Below, piece after piece: positions 33,031-44,725 of a DNA stretch of 64,000 nt (within the stretch, counting starts at the first letter, position 1; every line of letters starts with the position of its first letter). Below the pieces are notes generated by a model. It searched no databases. It saw only the letters and a list, made by a program, of their open reading frames with translations, and was not told the DNA's origin. Origin of the DNA: Lateolabrax maculatus (taxonomy: Eukaryota; Chordata; Actinopteri; Acropomatiformes; Lateolabracidae); NCBI GenBank assembly GCA_031216445.1, contig CM062202.1, forward strand, positions 21,103,501 to 21,167,500. Reading direction: 5' to 3'. A program made the translations under genes and the position numbers.

Positions 33031-34770
33031 CATCAACAGCTGCTTTTATATGGATCAAACAGTCATAACATGCAAATACACATTATACTTACACATTAAC
33101 TTTATGTCAGTGGTAATAGAAAAGTGAACGTTGTGTCTTTGTAAAACCAAAAAATCACAATTGTGGCCAGAGAAGTATTTGCCCTTTATAGTGTAATCAG
33201 ACATGACATTTGCGCGATTATAAGCAAAACTCTAGGATTGTTTCTGATGTTTATATGTTTTTAGTATGTCTAATATCCTTGTTTGTTATATTTTAAAGAG
33301 AAAAGCCCGCCCAGTCCTTTTTACAAGTTTAAATACCTTTAAATGGGCAATGCAACCCCAAAAAAAAAACACTTGCACTTGCCAAAAAGTTTGCCAAAAA
33401 GCTCCTACCTTGTGACTGAAAGGTTATTGCTGCCTAAATAACTTTATTTATTTTTGATTGTTAGGTTTTACTTAAAAAGGATGATCATCAAAAAGCAACT
33501 TAACAATATTTTTAAATCCCACAGTACATGAAGGCACTAAACAAGACTTACTTCAGTTGTAAGGCATGCAGGCCTATTAATGTTGATGTTGTTATTGTTC
33601 ATTTGTTTAATTGAGTTTATTATTAAGCTAATTTGTACCTGCTGAAAGCTTATTATCATAAGTTGTGTTCTCTTCTCTCTATGTATTCCATACTCTCTGG
33701 CTTTACACAGAATATGGAAAAACATACATTCATACACACATACAGTGATCCAATATGTGCCTTATTTAATATTTGGCATATTTGTGTTATATATCAACAT
33801 TACATATCAATTTCTATTGGAAAACAACCAACTCTAAAGGGAACTTTACTGATGTATATTAATAATATATACATATTTTTGACTGCCTGGCCAGTGAAAA
33901 TATACAAAGGCCTGTAAAACTCTTATCTACTAACCAAGTGGGCCAGTGGGGAAAAAATGTCACGTTCAACCCTGTACTCAAGTACCTGAATTGTACTTTT
34001 TGTTTAGATGGCTGGCTGAAAGGATCTGTAGACACATCTAGTGAGAGCGAATTGAAATGTGAAGAAAGTATTATGGCAACAGATACAGAACAAAATTAAG
34101 GCAATCACCTAGAGGCTCTTATACCCTGAATATCTAAGCATCTACAGTGTCCTTTTGAGTCTGTGGGCGGCTGGGAGGTTATTGCAGAGAGGATCAGTTT
34201 GCAAGCAACCTTATTACCATGATGGGCTGAATGTGTGGATTTGGATCATAGTTATTGTCAAGGAGAACAGTCTCCTCTTGGACAATGTAATTCAAGTAAC
34301 AATAGCTGCTGATTATACCCAACACTTATCCCTGCAGAGGCCAAGGCATTCTCTTTGTGATATGAGTGTGTGTGCCAGTGTGAAATGCAAACTGAGAAAA
34401 GGAAAGTACGTGTTTAGTTTCAGTTAATGAAACCGGTGCTTGTACCAGGTAAAGTGTGTGCACCAGATTAATGTTGTGGGCTTTTTTTCCCTGCAGGTTT
34501 CAAACGTTACTGACAGACCAGCGACGTGATACATGACCTTTCACTATTAGTGAGAGTCAGGACAGGGACAGGGGGTGGGTGGTGTCATTTGGCAGTCACC
34601 ATGGTGATGATGTGCCGATCACAGCTATCTATGGATGCCCAGATTCACACCACCCGCTGAGGGGCAAGTAGCTTGGCGTGGCCCGGCCCTGTATCAGACC
34701 TGGCACAGGAGCAGTCAAGTGGACATGGCATGTTTGGTGCTGCCAAAGAGGCTTAAGCCGTGTGTGGGTG
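33031..34770. other. AT-rich non-coding spacer
   Basis: Very AT-rich at 33200-33930, with no frame above 95 codons. A perfect 12-bp palindrome TCACCATGGTGA lies at 34596-34607. A polypyrimidine-CTGCAG sequence near 34481-34497 looks like a splice acceptor but is not followed by an exon-like frame. Confidence 0.4.
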
Positions 34771-34773
34771 TGG

Positions 34774-34775
<2 letters not shown>

Positions 34776-34823
<48 letters not shown>
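34776..34823. repeat. (TG)n microsatellite
   Basis: About 24 units. Confidence 0.98.
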
Positions 34824-34824
<1 letters not shown>

Positions 34825-36000
34825 GTTTAAAAGTTGGAAGCAGTTTGTGCACCCAGAAGAGATCAAAAAAGGCTTGTGTATGCAAATTTGTGATAAATAA
34901 AACAGACTATTCTAAGATATGAAAACCTCAAACAACGGGCTGCCTGTTCTGTTCAGTCTCGGGTTCAGTTATTTCAATCGTTGTAAGGGAATATGAGTCT
35001 GATGATAGTAAATAAAAGATCAATTTCAGATTCTACCAGCACAACCCGATTCCCAGTATGTGTTTCTTTGTGTGAACATTGTGAAATCAAAATAACATGT
35101 CTTAACAAATCTTGCCCATAGGCACTTTTCAGATGCTCTAGGTCCACCAGGTCCTCTTTTCTTTTCTGTTCATGATGAAACTGAGTTTGGTGTTTTTCCA
35201 ACTTCACCTCCACTGACTGACAGCCTTTGTGAATGTGTGCACATTTGTGTGTGTGTGCTTGTAGAGCTTATCTTGTTTTTCTCCACCATCTCTGTGCTCA
35301 GCAACCAATAGCTGTTTCTATGTCTATCTGCGCAGGGTGAATGACGCCATGATCTCTTGGAGTCCATCTTCCAGGCGGCCCTCTGGGCTCACCTATCACT
35401 GCCTGCTGACTCAAGCCAACAAGTTTGTTTTTCAACAAGTTTCAAATGCTCCCCTCAACCCTTCCCATCTTGAGCCGTTTGTGAATTCACTGTCACACAG
35501 AAATCCACTCAGGAACACAAACACACACACACATTTCTGGGAAACAACATTTTCTGTATTCACCCATCCCTTGAGTGCATGCTTGAATACAATGCAATCT
35601 GAGCCAGATCACACACAAACAAGCTATCCATCTTTATCATTTTTACAAGCAAAAATCCTCTCATATTCAAATGTACATAACCAAGAAACCATACATTCAT
35701 GCAGTGACAGAGAGATAAATAAATGCCGGGAAAAAAATAAATAAATCGGAGCAAACAACATGCTCAGATTGCTGATATGTCCAACACCTCGCTCCTTATC
35801 TCCCACCTTTCCTGTAAAGAAACCCATGGGATGATTTGCAATTCCAAATGGGGGGACGATGGGTTGAGGAAAATGAGGAAAAAAAAGGAAATGGCAGATA
35901 GGAAGATCCAGGTTGAGGAGTTCACGTAGGTTGTATTCACTCACTTTTCTTATCAGTTGCCATATTAAAGCCGCTGTTTTCCCTTCACCCTCTCCATGCT
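34824..36000. other. Non-coding spacer
   Basis: A short CA run near 35519-35532. Opposed frames at 35337-35744 (+) and 35624-36016 (-) are unrecognised. Confidence 0.42.
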
Positions 36001-36420
36001 TCCCCCTTGTGCTCAAGCAATCGTGGTCTTCTTGTTAGGGGAATATTGCAAGTCGGCGATGAGATGCCAGATTAATGGGTGCGTCAGGAGTGCATTGTCA
36101 TCCACCCTTCCCTGTGCAGCCTGTAATGAACAATGTGCGAGTGTGTATGTCGGCTAGACCTGATGGGGAAGCTGAGGTGATAATTATAAATGTTTGCAGA
36201 TGGAATTATGGTGTCCGATGGGAGAGTGAGCAGAGATAGCTGGAAACGGGTTCTCAAGAGTGAACAGCTAAGAAGGCATACCAAAACCACTGACATTTAC
36301 CTTCACCTCTGAATTGTTGATTGGGCAGCTGGGATTCATAGCTACAGAGAAATGGTGATAATATTGACTGTCTTATCAGCTGCGGAGAATGGCATTTACA
36401 CATGGGGCGCTACAGCAGGG
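36000..36420. promoter_or_regulatory. Candidate cis-regulatory block with E-boxes and GATA
   Basis: Unique, CpG-retaining sequence. CAGATG (36197-36202) is a proneural-type E-box. CTTATC (36372-36377) overlaps CAGCTG (36377-36382), a GATA core sharing a base with an E-box. Several TAAT/ATTA cores lie between. Confidence 0.3.
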
Positions 36421-36559
36421 AGCAGACTACTCTTCAATGTCAAGGACATCAAACAAGAAGACTGTGATGTAAATGAATATCAGCTGATACATAACTGCAT
36501 CAAAAGATGAAGGCTTGTTAAATAATGTAGATCATAAAGTGATTTATTAATATGCCTAT

Positions 36560-36800
36560 TAAGAAGCAAAGCCTCTGCAGTTCACAGTGCTACCTCTCTA
36601 CTTTGATTCACGTCAAGCCACTGGGGCCAGCCATCACTGTCATTTTCCTTATGAAGGGTAATGGGATCAACCATTTGACCTATTTCATACATTGTAACTT
36701 TATTAGCATCCATGGCATCCAGCCATATCCTCATACTTGGAACAGACAGATGTTCTCCTATACAGAGCAAGATGGGTTGAACTGACACTAAGATGGAGCT
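36560..36800. promoter_or_regulatory. Candidate cis-regulatory block
   Basis: CTTTGAT (36601-36607) is a TCF/LEF core. Opposed frames at 36552-36785 (+) and 36582-36818 (-) span the block and are unrecognised. Confidence 0.2.
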
Positions 36801-36904
36801 CCAGCTTTGATTCATCAAGCTGTTTTTTTTATATGAGATGTGTTGTAAAACCAGTATTAGTTAATTCTATAATGCTGTAAGTGTATCTTATTTTGAGCCA
36901 TGAC

Positions 36905-37060
36905 TTGGGCCCAGTTTCACGATAGCAACTGATCAAATTTAAGAGTGTCTCTATGAACGCTCTGATATTTTTACACACTTTTCCCAAAGCAGGACTTAAA
37001 AGATTACTTTGCCGCTTTAGCTTTTCATTAGCATGGCGTTGCACTATAACATTGTCAGAC
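36905..37060. repeat. Possible MITE fragment
   Basis: Begins with TTGGGCCCAGTTTCACGATA, similar in style to the GGGCC...TTTCAC termini of short Harbinger-type elements in fish. No matching far end was found, so the call is tentative. Confidence 0.25.
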
Positions 37061-37265
37061 TCATGATGGACAGTTCAAAACATCACTGGATCAAAAGATG
37101 TTATCTCTTTTTACTCCACGCATTCTTCTTCCCTGTCAAAACCTCAGCGCCAACATTACCCACGATGCAACTCTACCGTTCGACAGCTCGGTCGGGGATT
37201 CGGGTGTGTCATGCTAGTTGTGTCTAATGTGGCCCCCAGCCGCCAGCCTCAAGCAGAGCTGAGGA

Positions 37266-37415
37266 GCGGGCTTCAGAGCTCTGCAAAGCTCACTTCTGTC
37301 TAACTCCACACCCCCAGAGTTATTTCATTTTCAAGCTTGTAACCTTCAGACCTAACCGATGCTGACACAATTACTTGAAGCAATTTATCAGATTTCACGC
37401 AGCTCCCACTGGAGA
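37266..37415 (+). repeat. Dispersed repeat family A, copy 2
   Basis: Counterpart of 8795-8945. The shared pattern is GAG.TCTG..AA.CTCACTT, AACTCCACACC, TTTCATTT, then ACTTGA.GCA.TTTATC.. The sequence just upstream (about 37140-37265) also has the look of this teleost repeat, so this copy may be longer. Confidence 0.6.
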
Positions 37416-38870
37416 CGCAAATGGTTTTATACAACTTTTTTTCACATGTGCACTAGTACTCCCCAGCTCCTGTAAACAGACTTTGATGTGATCAGCTGTC
37501 CATGGTGTTGAAGACAATGCTGAATACAATACTAAAAGTAGTACGGCGCATTAAATTGTCTGTAGGCTGGGCTATTTATTAAAATGCATAAATTACAAAG
37601 GGAAAATGTTGCAAACGACACAAAGAAAGATTGTATGCATGGAATCATTCAGTAGGCTATGGAAAGGAACCTTAAAGTTCTGTCAACAGTCAGAGCTTTC
37701 AGCTTCCTGCCTTTTATGATTTGTTCCCGTGATTGGCGCACAGATATACGTGACATCACCTTTTTCCAACTGAGCCCCGCCCTCTTCAAACCAGCGAGAA
37801 GATCCCGGAGAAAAACACAAAAATGGAAATCTCTCAAGTGAAACAAGGCAAACTGTTCCAACTTTGACGGATTCATATTCACATCAAGCAGTACGGTTCT
37901 TACAAGCTTCATGAAGATGCGTGTTATCTATTGTGAATGCCATTCTGAATATCATCACTTCTGTATTAGATGTGATGAACAGAAGAGACATCAGGACACT
38001 GACTTAAAAACAGGGCCCAGATCTATAAACATCATTTTTCCCCCACCACATTTGATGAACATTATTGTATGTTTGCATTTTAAGTGTATTTCTTGTAAAA
38101 GTCAAATGTTAAATTCAACTCACAGATACAAATTTATTTTCACTACTGAGGGAACGCGCCTGCTTGGAGCCTGCGTGCCTCGTCTGAAATTACTCTGAAC
38201 TCGTCTGCTGCACTCTTGACCTCACGGAGACTTGATATAGTGCAGCATGTGAATGTGTTGACATTCCCGTAGCCGTGCAGAGAAATCCCAATCACACCCA
38301 ACACCAGCACGGTGCTGCAAGACACGGGGACTCCTCATGACTGCCCAACGCTTGACACTGCACGACCGAGGCCCAGGCCCGAATACACACACAAATAACA
38401 CACAGAGTGACACCAATTTACAAAGACAGATTTGTCTAGCCGCTGACAGGTGCAAACAATCTTTCCAAAACCTGACACACTAGCAGCAGGACATAAATAT
38501 GAAATTGTGGTGCAAAACAATCAGCCAACACGTAGCAGGGATTTGACTGACAGCACCAACGCCTATTCAACAGCTAAATGGTCAATGGGCCATGACCTAG
38601 TGTTTTTACTAGTAATTAATTGTAGTAATTTGTCAGTTTTTAGTTTTGGCGAGAGAAGCATTTTGCATTTTAAGTCACAGATTGTTGTCTTTTAGTAGGA
38701 TAATACCGATATTGTTTTATAAGTAATTTCCTATTTAACTGTTTTAGCCCAAAAAAGAAATACTGTACTGTAAAAGATTCAACAATTCAGGGATTTTGAA
38801 TCTTTTGAGTAAGCTTTTGGAAAACAGCATTTAGATCATCCTGTCTACAAACTCTGGGATACATGACTGC
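37416..38870. other. Non-coding spacer
   Basis: No simple repeats of note. Opposed frames at 37649-37912 (-) and 37659-37841 (+), and several minus frames at 38143-38520, are unrecognised. Confidence 0.4.
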
Positions 38871-38872
38871 TT

Positions 38873-39175
38873 TTAACCCTAATGTTCTGTTTGGGGTCCT
38901 TGAGCCCCCGAGCCCCCTTTAACAAATCAAGAAACATACTTAACAATGTTTTATCCAAAGGAATATACAGTATAGTTTGTTTATGAATAACACATATAAC
39001 ATATACAATTTGAAATATTTATTTATTTAGCGTGATATAATGTTTTACCGTAATTTTCCTATTATGTCATTTAGTTCGTGGCAAATGTGTTACCATTTCA
39101 ATATTTAAAATGCAAAAAAAATAAATGAAAGTTAAATGAAAATAAAAAAAAAAACATAAGGGTCAAATAAACAAT
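38873..39175. repeat. Possible AT-rich non-autonomous DNA element
   Basis: Starts near AACCCTAATGTTCTGTTTGG and ends near CATAAGGGTC (about 39155-39164), so the ends form an imperfect inverted repeat around an AT-rich core. The start resembles short teleost elements with AACCCT..TGTT and GGGTC motifs. Not confirmed. Confidence 0.25.
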
Positions 39176-40100
39176 AAAAATCACTAAAACATATATTTGA
39201 GCAGTTAAATGACGAAATTGAAAACCGTGTTTTCTAAAGCCTAAAGCCCTGCATACGTCCAGAAATTAATGCAAATGCAATAAATGTTTCTTCAATACTG
39301 TGAAAAAAACATGCTTCTGAATCCAAAAAATGTGACATATTGCACTTACTGCACACACAGTTCAATGATAATAATGTAAACATAGCACGCACAAATAGCG
39401 TATCTGTGCTTAAACAGCATTCTGAAAACTCCCAGTTGTCATGTGGGCTGTGTTTGCCTCTGATCCATGTAACCTGGCACATACAGCCTATTAAAATCCT
39501 TATGGCTGTTTGCCAGAGCCAGACAGCTGAGGGTAAAGGGACCGGTAACCTTAAAGAGTGGATAATATGATGATGTGATCGTAACCTCTAATTAAAATTC
39601 ACTTCGGACTGGAGTTTCTAACCTATTGGCTCGGGGGCAGAGTGAAAAAAGAGGTTGGACTGAGATGAGAGCTTCATATAATCCCTTAAAAAATGCTGGA
39701 TAGAAAATGCATTCGAGTGATCTAAACAGCTACTAAACACTAACAATTGCATTTTTAGAGCTGTGTTTGTGTGCTGCATATTTTAACACTTTTTTCTAAC
39801 TTTCTGTTGCCTACATCTGGCAGACACCGTGCTTACAAAGAATTCTTAAAAAAGGCGGATGCTTTAATTCACCCTGAAAAAGATTTTTTAGAGTTACTTC
39901 ACTGCAGATGCCTCCATTACTTCCCTGGTGGGTAAATGAAGTGTTATCACTCCTGGCCAGCTGCAGCTGTGGTTGCTTTACTGCTACTAAAAGAGAGCAA
40001 TTTATTTGAATGTCCAAATATGTACAATTAAGAGCTTCTGTCATTCAGAGGGAGCAACAAGTAGATGGAGATTTCCAGCCCCTTTCTTGTTTCTCACAAC
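39176..40100. other. AT-rich non-coding spacer
   Basis: No gene and no clear repeat. Opposed frames at 39234-39482 (-) and 39340-39570 (+) are unrecognised. Confidence 0.4.
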
Positions 40101-40730
40101 ATGAACACACACACGGAAACACACTAAAGTCGGCGGGGAGACAATTCTAATTAGCGTTTAGACTGATGACCTGGCTAAACAATAAGCTAAAGCTTGCTGT
40201 CGGCCTCCTGGCCATAAACAGCAGTGCCAGCTGGGGGTTAAAAACAAATCGACCGTCTTGTTATTTTCCTAACTGGGTGCAATTGGCAGTGCTTTCTGCG
40301 GCTCAGTCATCGTGGCGTGTGTTAAATTAGTCCTATTGACAGCGTGTTTACCCCTCTCGTTCCAATCACCACAGGCACAACTTTGGAGCTGGGGCTTGTA
40401 GTTGTGATTACATGTGGGGAAATGAAAGCAAAGCAAACAGGACTCAGGGGGGACAATGGAGCGACGATGCCTTAACATGAATGCAACTCCCCTGCAATGG
40501 CGCCCGTTTCTGCTGCTTCTTCAATTAGAATTATCCACGCGTCTTCTTATTTCATGGCCAGAAGCACAGTTGTTCACAAAATACAGCTCAATGAACCGCA
40601 CACTGCCGCCCATTCCTGCTCCGACTAAAATATTACAAATGAATTTGCAGTTTCAAAGTTTGTTTTCCAATTTTCAAATTGTATGAGATAGCATCCGAAC
40701 AGATAAGCTAATGGATACTAATGGGACCTT
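40100..40730. promoter_or_regulatory. Candidate cis-regulatory block with homeodomain and FOX sites
   Basis: TAATTAG at 40148-40154, TAAACA at 40176-40181 and TGTTTAC at 40345-40351 (both forkhead cores), and a CAATTAGAATTA cluster near 40532-40543. Unique and CpG-retaining over more than 500 bases, which makes it one of the larger enhancer-like stretches. Confidence 0.33.
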
Positions 40731-40734
40731 ATAT

Positions 40735-41200
40735 GTTTATTTGTTGCCCTGAGACGTGTGGCAGTCACATGCATCGACAATGGCCGACCGTAACCAAAGT
40801 ATAAAGGCTGCAGCAGCCAGCGTGCCACTTTTCCGAGTGTGAACTCTCCATTTCACACCTCCATCGACGTGATTAACAAAGCGCGGGTGGTCGGCTTTGA
40901 TAGCGCCGCAATGCATGATGGGAGAGAGACCCTCTAACACGGTTAAAAGGCGGAAAGTGGGGAGGAAATAGAGACTAAAGTGGCCAGGAGAGGAGAGGCT
41001 TCTAAAGGTAAAAGGCAAGCTGTAAAAGCTGTTCTCAAGGCTTTTAGAGCCATGTTATTTGGACTACTTAGCCCAAAATGCTCCACACGGGAGAGTGTGA
41101 TGCTGACAGAAATTCCATCCACCACAGCCGAGAGAAAGTAATGGGCACCATTAACAAGAAAGGCCCTCAAGGTTTTCAAGATGGTTAGTATGAGAGGAGA
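40735..41200. promoter_or_regulatory. Candidate cis-regulatory block with inverted T-box sites
   Basis: GTGTGAA (40837-40843) faces TTCACACCT (40852-40860), giving a 7-bp inverted pair of T-box cores 8 bases apart; the right one matches the full half-site. Nearby sequence is CpG-rich for this window. Minus frames at 40737-41179 lack recognisable protein features. Confidence 0.33.
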
Positions 41201-42290
41201 GACTCACAATGTGTCCCACAAGCTATCGCTCCATATATCTCCGTGTACGTGTGTGTGGTTACGTTAGACCCACTCCGGTCTCAGATTGACCTTGAGGACG
41301 TACAGTAAGCCTACTCACACGCCATTTTATTCATCTATTCATCCACACCCGCACGCGCTCACACGTGTAGAGCTCGGACGCACGTACATAAAATACAGCG
41401 GCTCAGACACTTAAAGCCCGGGATGTATTCACACATGCGTTGGCTGCTGCACCGGCAGTCCTCAAGAGATTCTCATTCTCATATTTTGAAGTGAATATCT
41501 GTTTGAGATGGAAGATCGCCAGACAACCGCATAATGTTTAGAGATGAAGAGAAAACATGACAGGGAGCGGTGTTAAAAAGCAGACGCCCTTTCCTCCCCT
41601 CCTGGTCGTTTAAGGCTGCTGGTATTTTTAGCTCACTTGTTTATGACTGCCTAGGTGCGTTCTCGCCCTGTCACAGTCCACATTAACGCTGATACTCCAC
41701 CAGCCACTCCAGCTCTATGAGGGTGGGATTGTTCGCATTTACATGCACAAAATATTACGTTTTTTAACGGTCTTTAAAAGACAATATTCCTACTAAGTTG
41801 TTTATATTGCTAATGAAAATTAATATTCCACTAATATTCCTGTTAACATGCAGCCGTGCATACTCGGACTAATGTAAAAAATGGCCCCATGACATATGGC
41901 CTTAAGTTTTTTAAAATATTTCTATGTAGGTGTGTTTCTCCTTCTGAACCAAAATGTGGGCTTTTCTTTTGGGCATGCATTTCTACCCCAGCCTTGCAAA
42001 ACTACTAGCAAAAGCTAGTAGTTTCAAACAAGCTCAAACATATGACTGACTAGTTTGAAACGAGCTAATAGTTACAAAGAACTTAAACTTATTTACTGTC
42101 CACATCAGATATTTTAGTTTCCGGTACCCATTAAAAATAAAACAAACACGGCACACAAAACCTGCCCTCCAGGTCCCCTGGCTTCAGCCTCTAATCAAAA
42201 ATTGGGGGGGGGCAGTGGCATCTTGGCTCTGGCTCAGTCTACATCTGTCGACTGCAGATGCACTATCCTCAACCTGGATGAGTAATTAGT
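41200..42290. other. Non-coding spacer with inverted repeat
   Basis: Holds an 11-bp perfect stem (AAACTACTAGC/GCTAGTAGTTT, 41999-42009 and 42014-42024, AAAA loop) followed by diverged copies of the same TAGT and GTTT-AAAC words. The 41740-41860 part has an old-repeat look. Confidence 0.4.
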
Positions 42291-42425
42291 ATAAATTAGT
42301 ATAATTTTATAACATTAAATAAAAATGATAATGTTAATATAATATTAATATATCAATTATATAATGTTATTAAACTCATATAATTTAACATAATAGTATA
42401 CTATATACCACTAGTATAATATTAA
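42290..42425. repeat. AT-rich low-complexity tract
   Basis: Nearly pure A/T with recurrent TAATATTA-type words and the perfect palindrome ATAGTATACTAT near 42395. Confidence 0.8.
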
Positions 42426-42840
42426 TTCCAATTGGACAATACAGCAGTTTAAGAAATACACATCCAACATTTATCATTTTTGCAGGTTTTGTTCCTTTAT
42501 TAATTCCTTTTGCAAGAAAAAACTGGTCCACATTGGTGGTTAGTCTTTAATTTGTTTATGCTAAGTACTAACTTGTTAATAATCATAGCCATTCATGCAC
42601 AACACTGAGTTCTGAACGTTTCGAACGAAAGTTTGCTGTAGCACGTCAACCTTTTTTTCTTGTTTTGCTCTTTTTGTTTGTCCATTTTGCTCCACTCCAC
42701 TATTTTTCCAAATGTCCCCACCTGGATAAATAGAACGGGGGCCCAGGTAAAGTTAGAATGAACCGCACCAATAGTAATTGGCTGGGAGAGAGAGGCTGAC
42801 AGATGTAATACCCAACCGCAGTATGCCAGCAGCCCACTCA
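42426..42840. other. Non-coding spacer
   Basis: Unremarkable. GAACGTTTCGAACG near 42615 has a repeat-like look but could not be extended. Confidence 0.42.
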
Positions 42841-43030
42841 CCTGGGCCAGTCAGCCAAACAGCCAAAGCTGGCTGATGACGCATCTCTCTCGCGCTTGTT
42901 TTGTATTATGGGCTGCTCAAGCAGCCTACAGAGCGACCGGCCCACCGGGATTTCTCTCGGTATTCCTGATGGCCAATCTGACTACACATGCAGACAAAAT
43001 TATATAATCATAATAATGACCCACGGGGTA
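42840..43030. promoter_or_regulatory. Candidate cis-regulatory block
   Basis: CpG-retaining unique sequence with the near-perfect palindrome GGCTGCT-CA-AGCAGCC (42911-42926). Confidence 0.2.
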
Positions 43031-43249
43031 TCCTGTCTTAATCTTGTTAATTTTTTTTTTATCTTTTTCTTTCCAGTTTCACTCCTTCAGCCTCTGTAGG
43101 GTCATTATCTAAATTATCTGTTCCATGGCAAACTAGCTGCCAGCTTTTGTCTTAACATGGCTGTGTGACTAGCTCTCACAGGAGGGATATTACAGTGTAT
43201 CACCTTGTAGCACCATGTAATAAAAATATAAATACATACATAAATAAGC

Positions 43250-43760
43250 CACCCAGGGAGTAGCGCTGGCATTCGCATGTGATGAAGAAGGGTCTATTTC
43301 ACTTCCCCAGAGGCGGGTGACACAGCCACTCATTTGCGTTGTCGGGAAGCGTGTTTACTAAAGCACGGTAGGGGCACTTTATAATCACCTGCAACAGTGT
43401 TATGTATTCATAAGTGTAGGCGACATGATGTGAAATGTTTTGGATTGTTTGAAGCATGTCCTCAATGAGATAATTGTGTGCTGAAAGCTGCTAAACCCCT
43501 ACATGCGGACACGCTCACGCAAGGAAATGTACTCTTTCACAAATGACAACACACACAAAGACAATTACAGCCGCTTGAAGTTCAGCGTCATGAAATACAT
43601 CTTAAAACAGTTAAATCGTCTCATTCCTCAAACCACTGCTGTAGATTGACGGTTTGTTAAATCTGATCAGCTAGACTAAAGCTCATTTATCTCAGCTGTC
43701 AAGGCCTCACCATTCCTCAAATTTACGACCCAGCTTTCATTAGATTTTTATGAAAACCCA
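43250..43760. promoter_or_regulatory. Candidate cis-regulatory block with two TEAD sites
   Basis: The 11-mer CATTCCTCAAA occurs twice in the same orientation (43622-43632 and 43711-43721), each holding a TEAD M-CAT core. The block is unique and also carries a CAGGTG-type E-box (CACCTG near 43387). Confidence 0.3.
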
Positions 43761-44405
43761 AAAAGAATATAAAAGATTTGCACAATAAAGTGTCACAGAC
43801 ACTTAAGTTGGACTTCTCTGGGCTGCAGCAGTCTCTTCCTCTATCGTTTCACATATGGTTATTATGTTTCCTTGCAGTTCATCCATCTGCCCTCTCTACA
43901 ACAATCACTTCCCTGTCTTTCTGACCACATGACTTCCTTTCCTTAAGGCAGGAGCAAAATTATATGCAGTTTATTGCGCTTCACTCCATTTTCAAACCTG
44001 ATACTGCTGAATGGGCCACTGAATAAATGAGGATTGCCTGTGCAATGCAGAGGAAAATTATAGACGCTGTAAATGACCGCGGACTGGGTCTTATCATGAC
44101 TTCCACTGATGTCACTGCTCTGGTGACAAGGCCATATTCATTTTGGAACTGACTGAGTACCAAATAAAAGGCCTGTTCAATGTTGAGCCATCCTTTATAA
44201 TAACTCATTCAAAGTTCTTTATTTGTTAACTGATAAAGATGAGACGTGCCCTTGCATTTCATTGAAATTGGCTTTACTTCCTCACTGTTTGAGGTCCCAT
44301 AGACCAACTACTGTAAAAACAATAATAATACTTGTAAAAATGATCAGTTCTTTTCATTTATAGCGACAATTTCAATATTTTTATAATAGCAATGGATCAC
44401 ACGTT
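43760..44405. other. Non-coding spacer
   Basis: No gene or repeat recognised. A 75-codon minus frame at 43981-44208 is unrecognised. Confidence 0.42.
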
Positions 44406-44407
44406 CA

Positions 44408-44725
44408 CAGACACTGCAGTTCCCTTTAACTCTGCAGAGCTTTATAGCATCTTTAAAGTCATTGCTTTGGTTTTATGGCCCACAACTTTACTGTTTCGGT
44501 TCACTTTTTTTGTTCTTATGGCGTTGTTCTTGGTCACAGCAAGCAGATTTTTTCAGCAAACCCCCCCCCCAAAAACTCTAACAAACCAACTCTACGCTGC
44601 CTGCTTAGCACCAAATGGCAGACAGACACAGTTAGCGACTAGCTGGTGAACATCAGTAAAGCATTAAGCAGCTAAAGTGCCGGATATTTTTCAGGAGTTG
44701 GTGGAGATCAAAAAATATATAACAA
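44408..44725 (+). repeat. Dispersed repeat family B, copy 1
   Basis: Aligns by eye with 60936-61250. Shared landmarks in order: GCAG.TCCCTTT, ACAACTTTA, TTGG.CACAGC, CTAC.CT.CCTGCT, GCGACTAGCTG.TGAACAT and AAGCAGCTAAAGTGCC-type sequence, then GATATTT. I recognise it as a repeat very common in spiny-rayed fish genomes (probably a non-autonomous DNA element) but cannot name it. A C10 run interrupts this copy near 44562-44571. Confidence 0.65.

Noticed and set aside
34476..34510. Polypyrimidine-CTGCAG resembling a splice acceptor
   Set aside because: No protein-like frame or donor follows within exon distance; such matches are frequent by chance.
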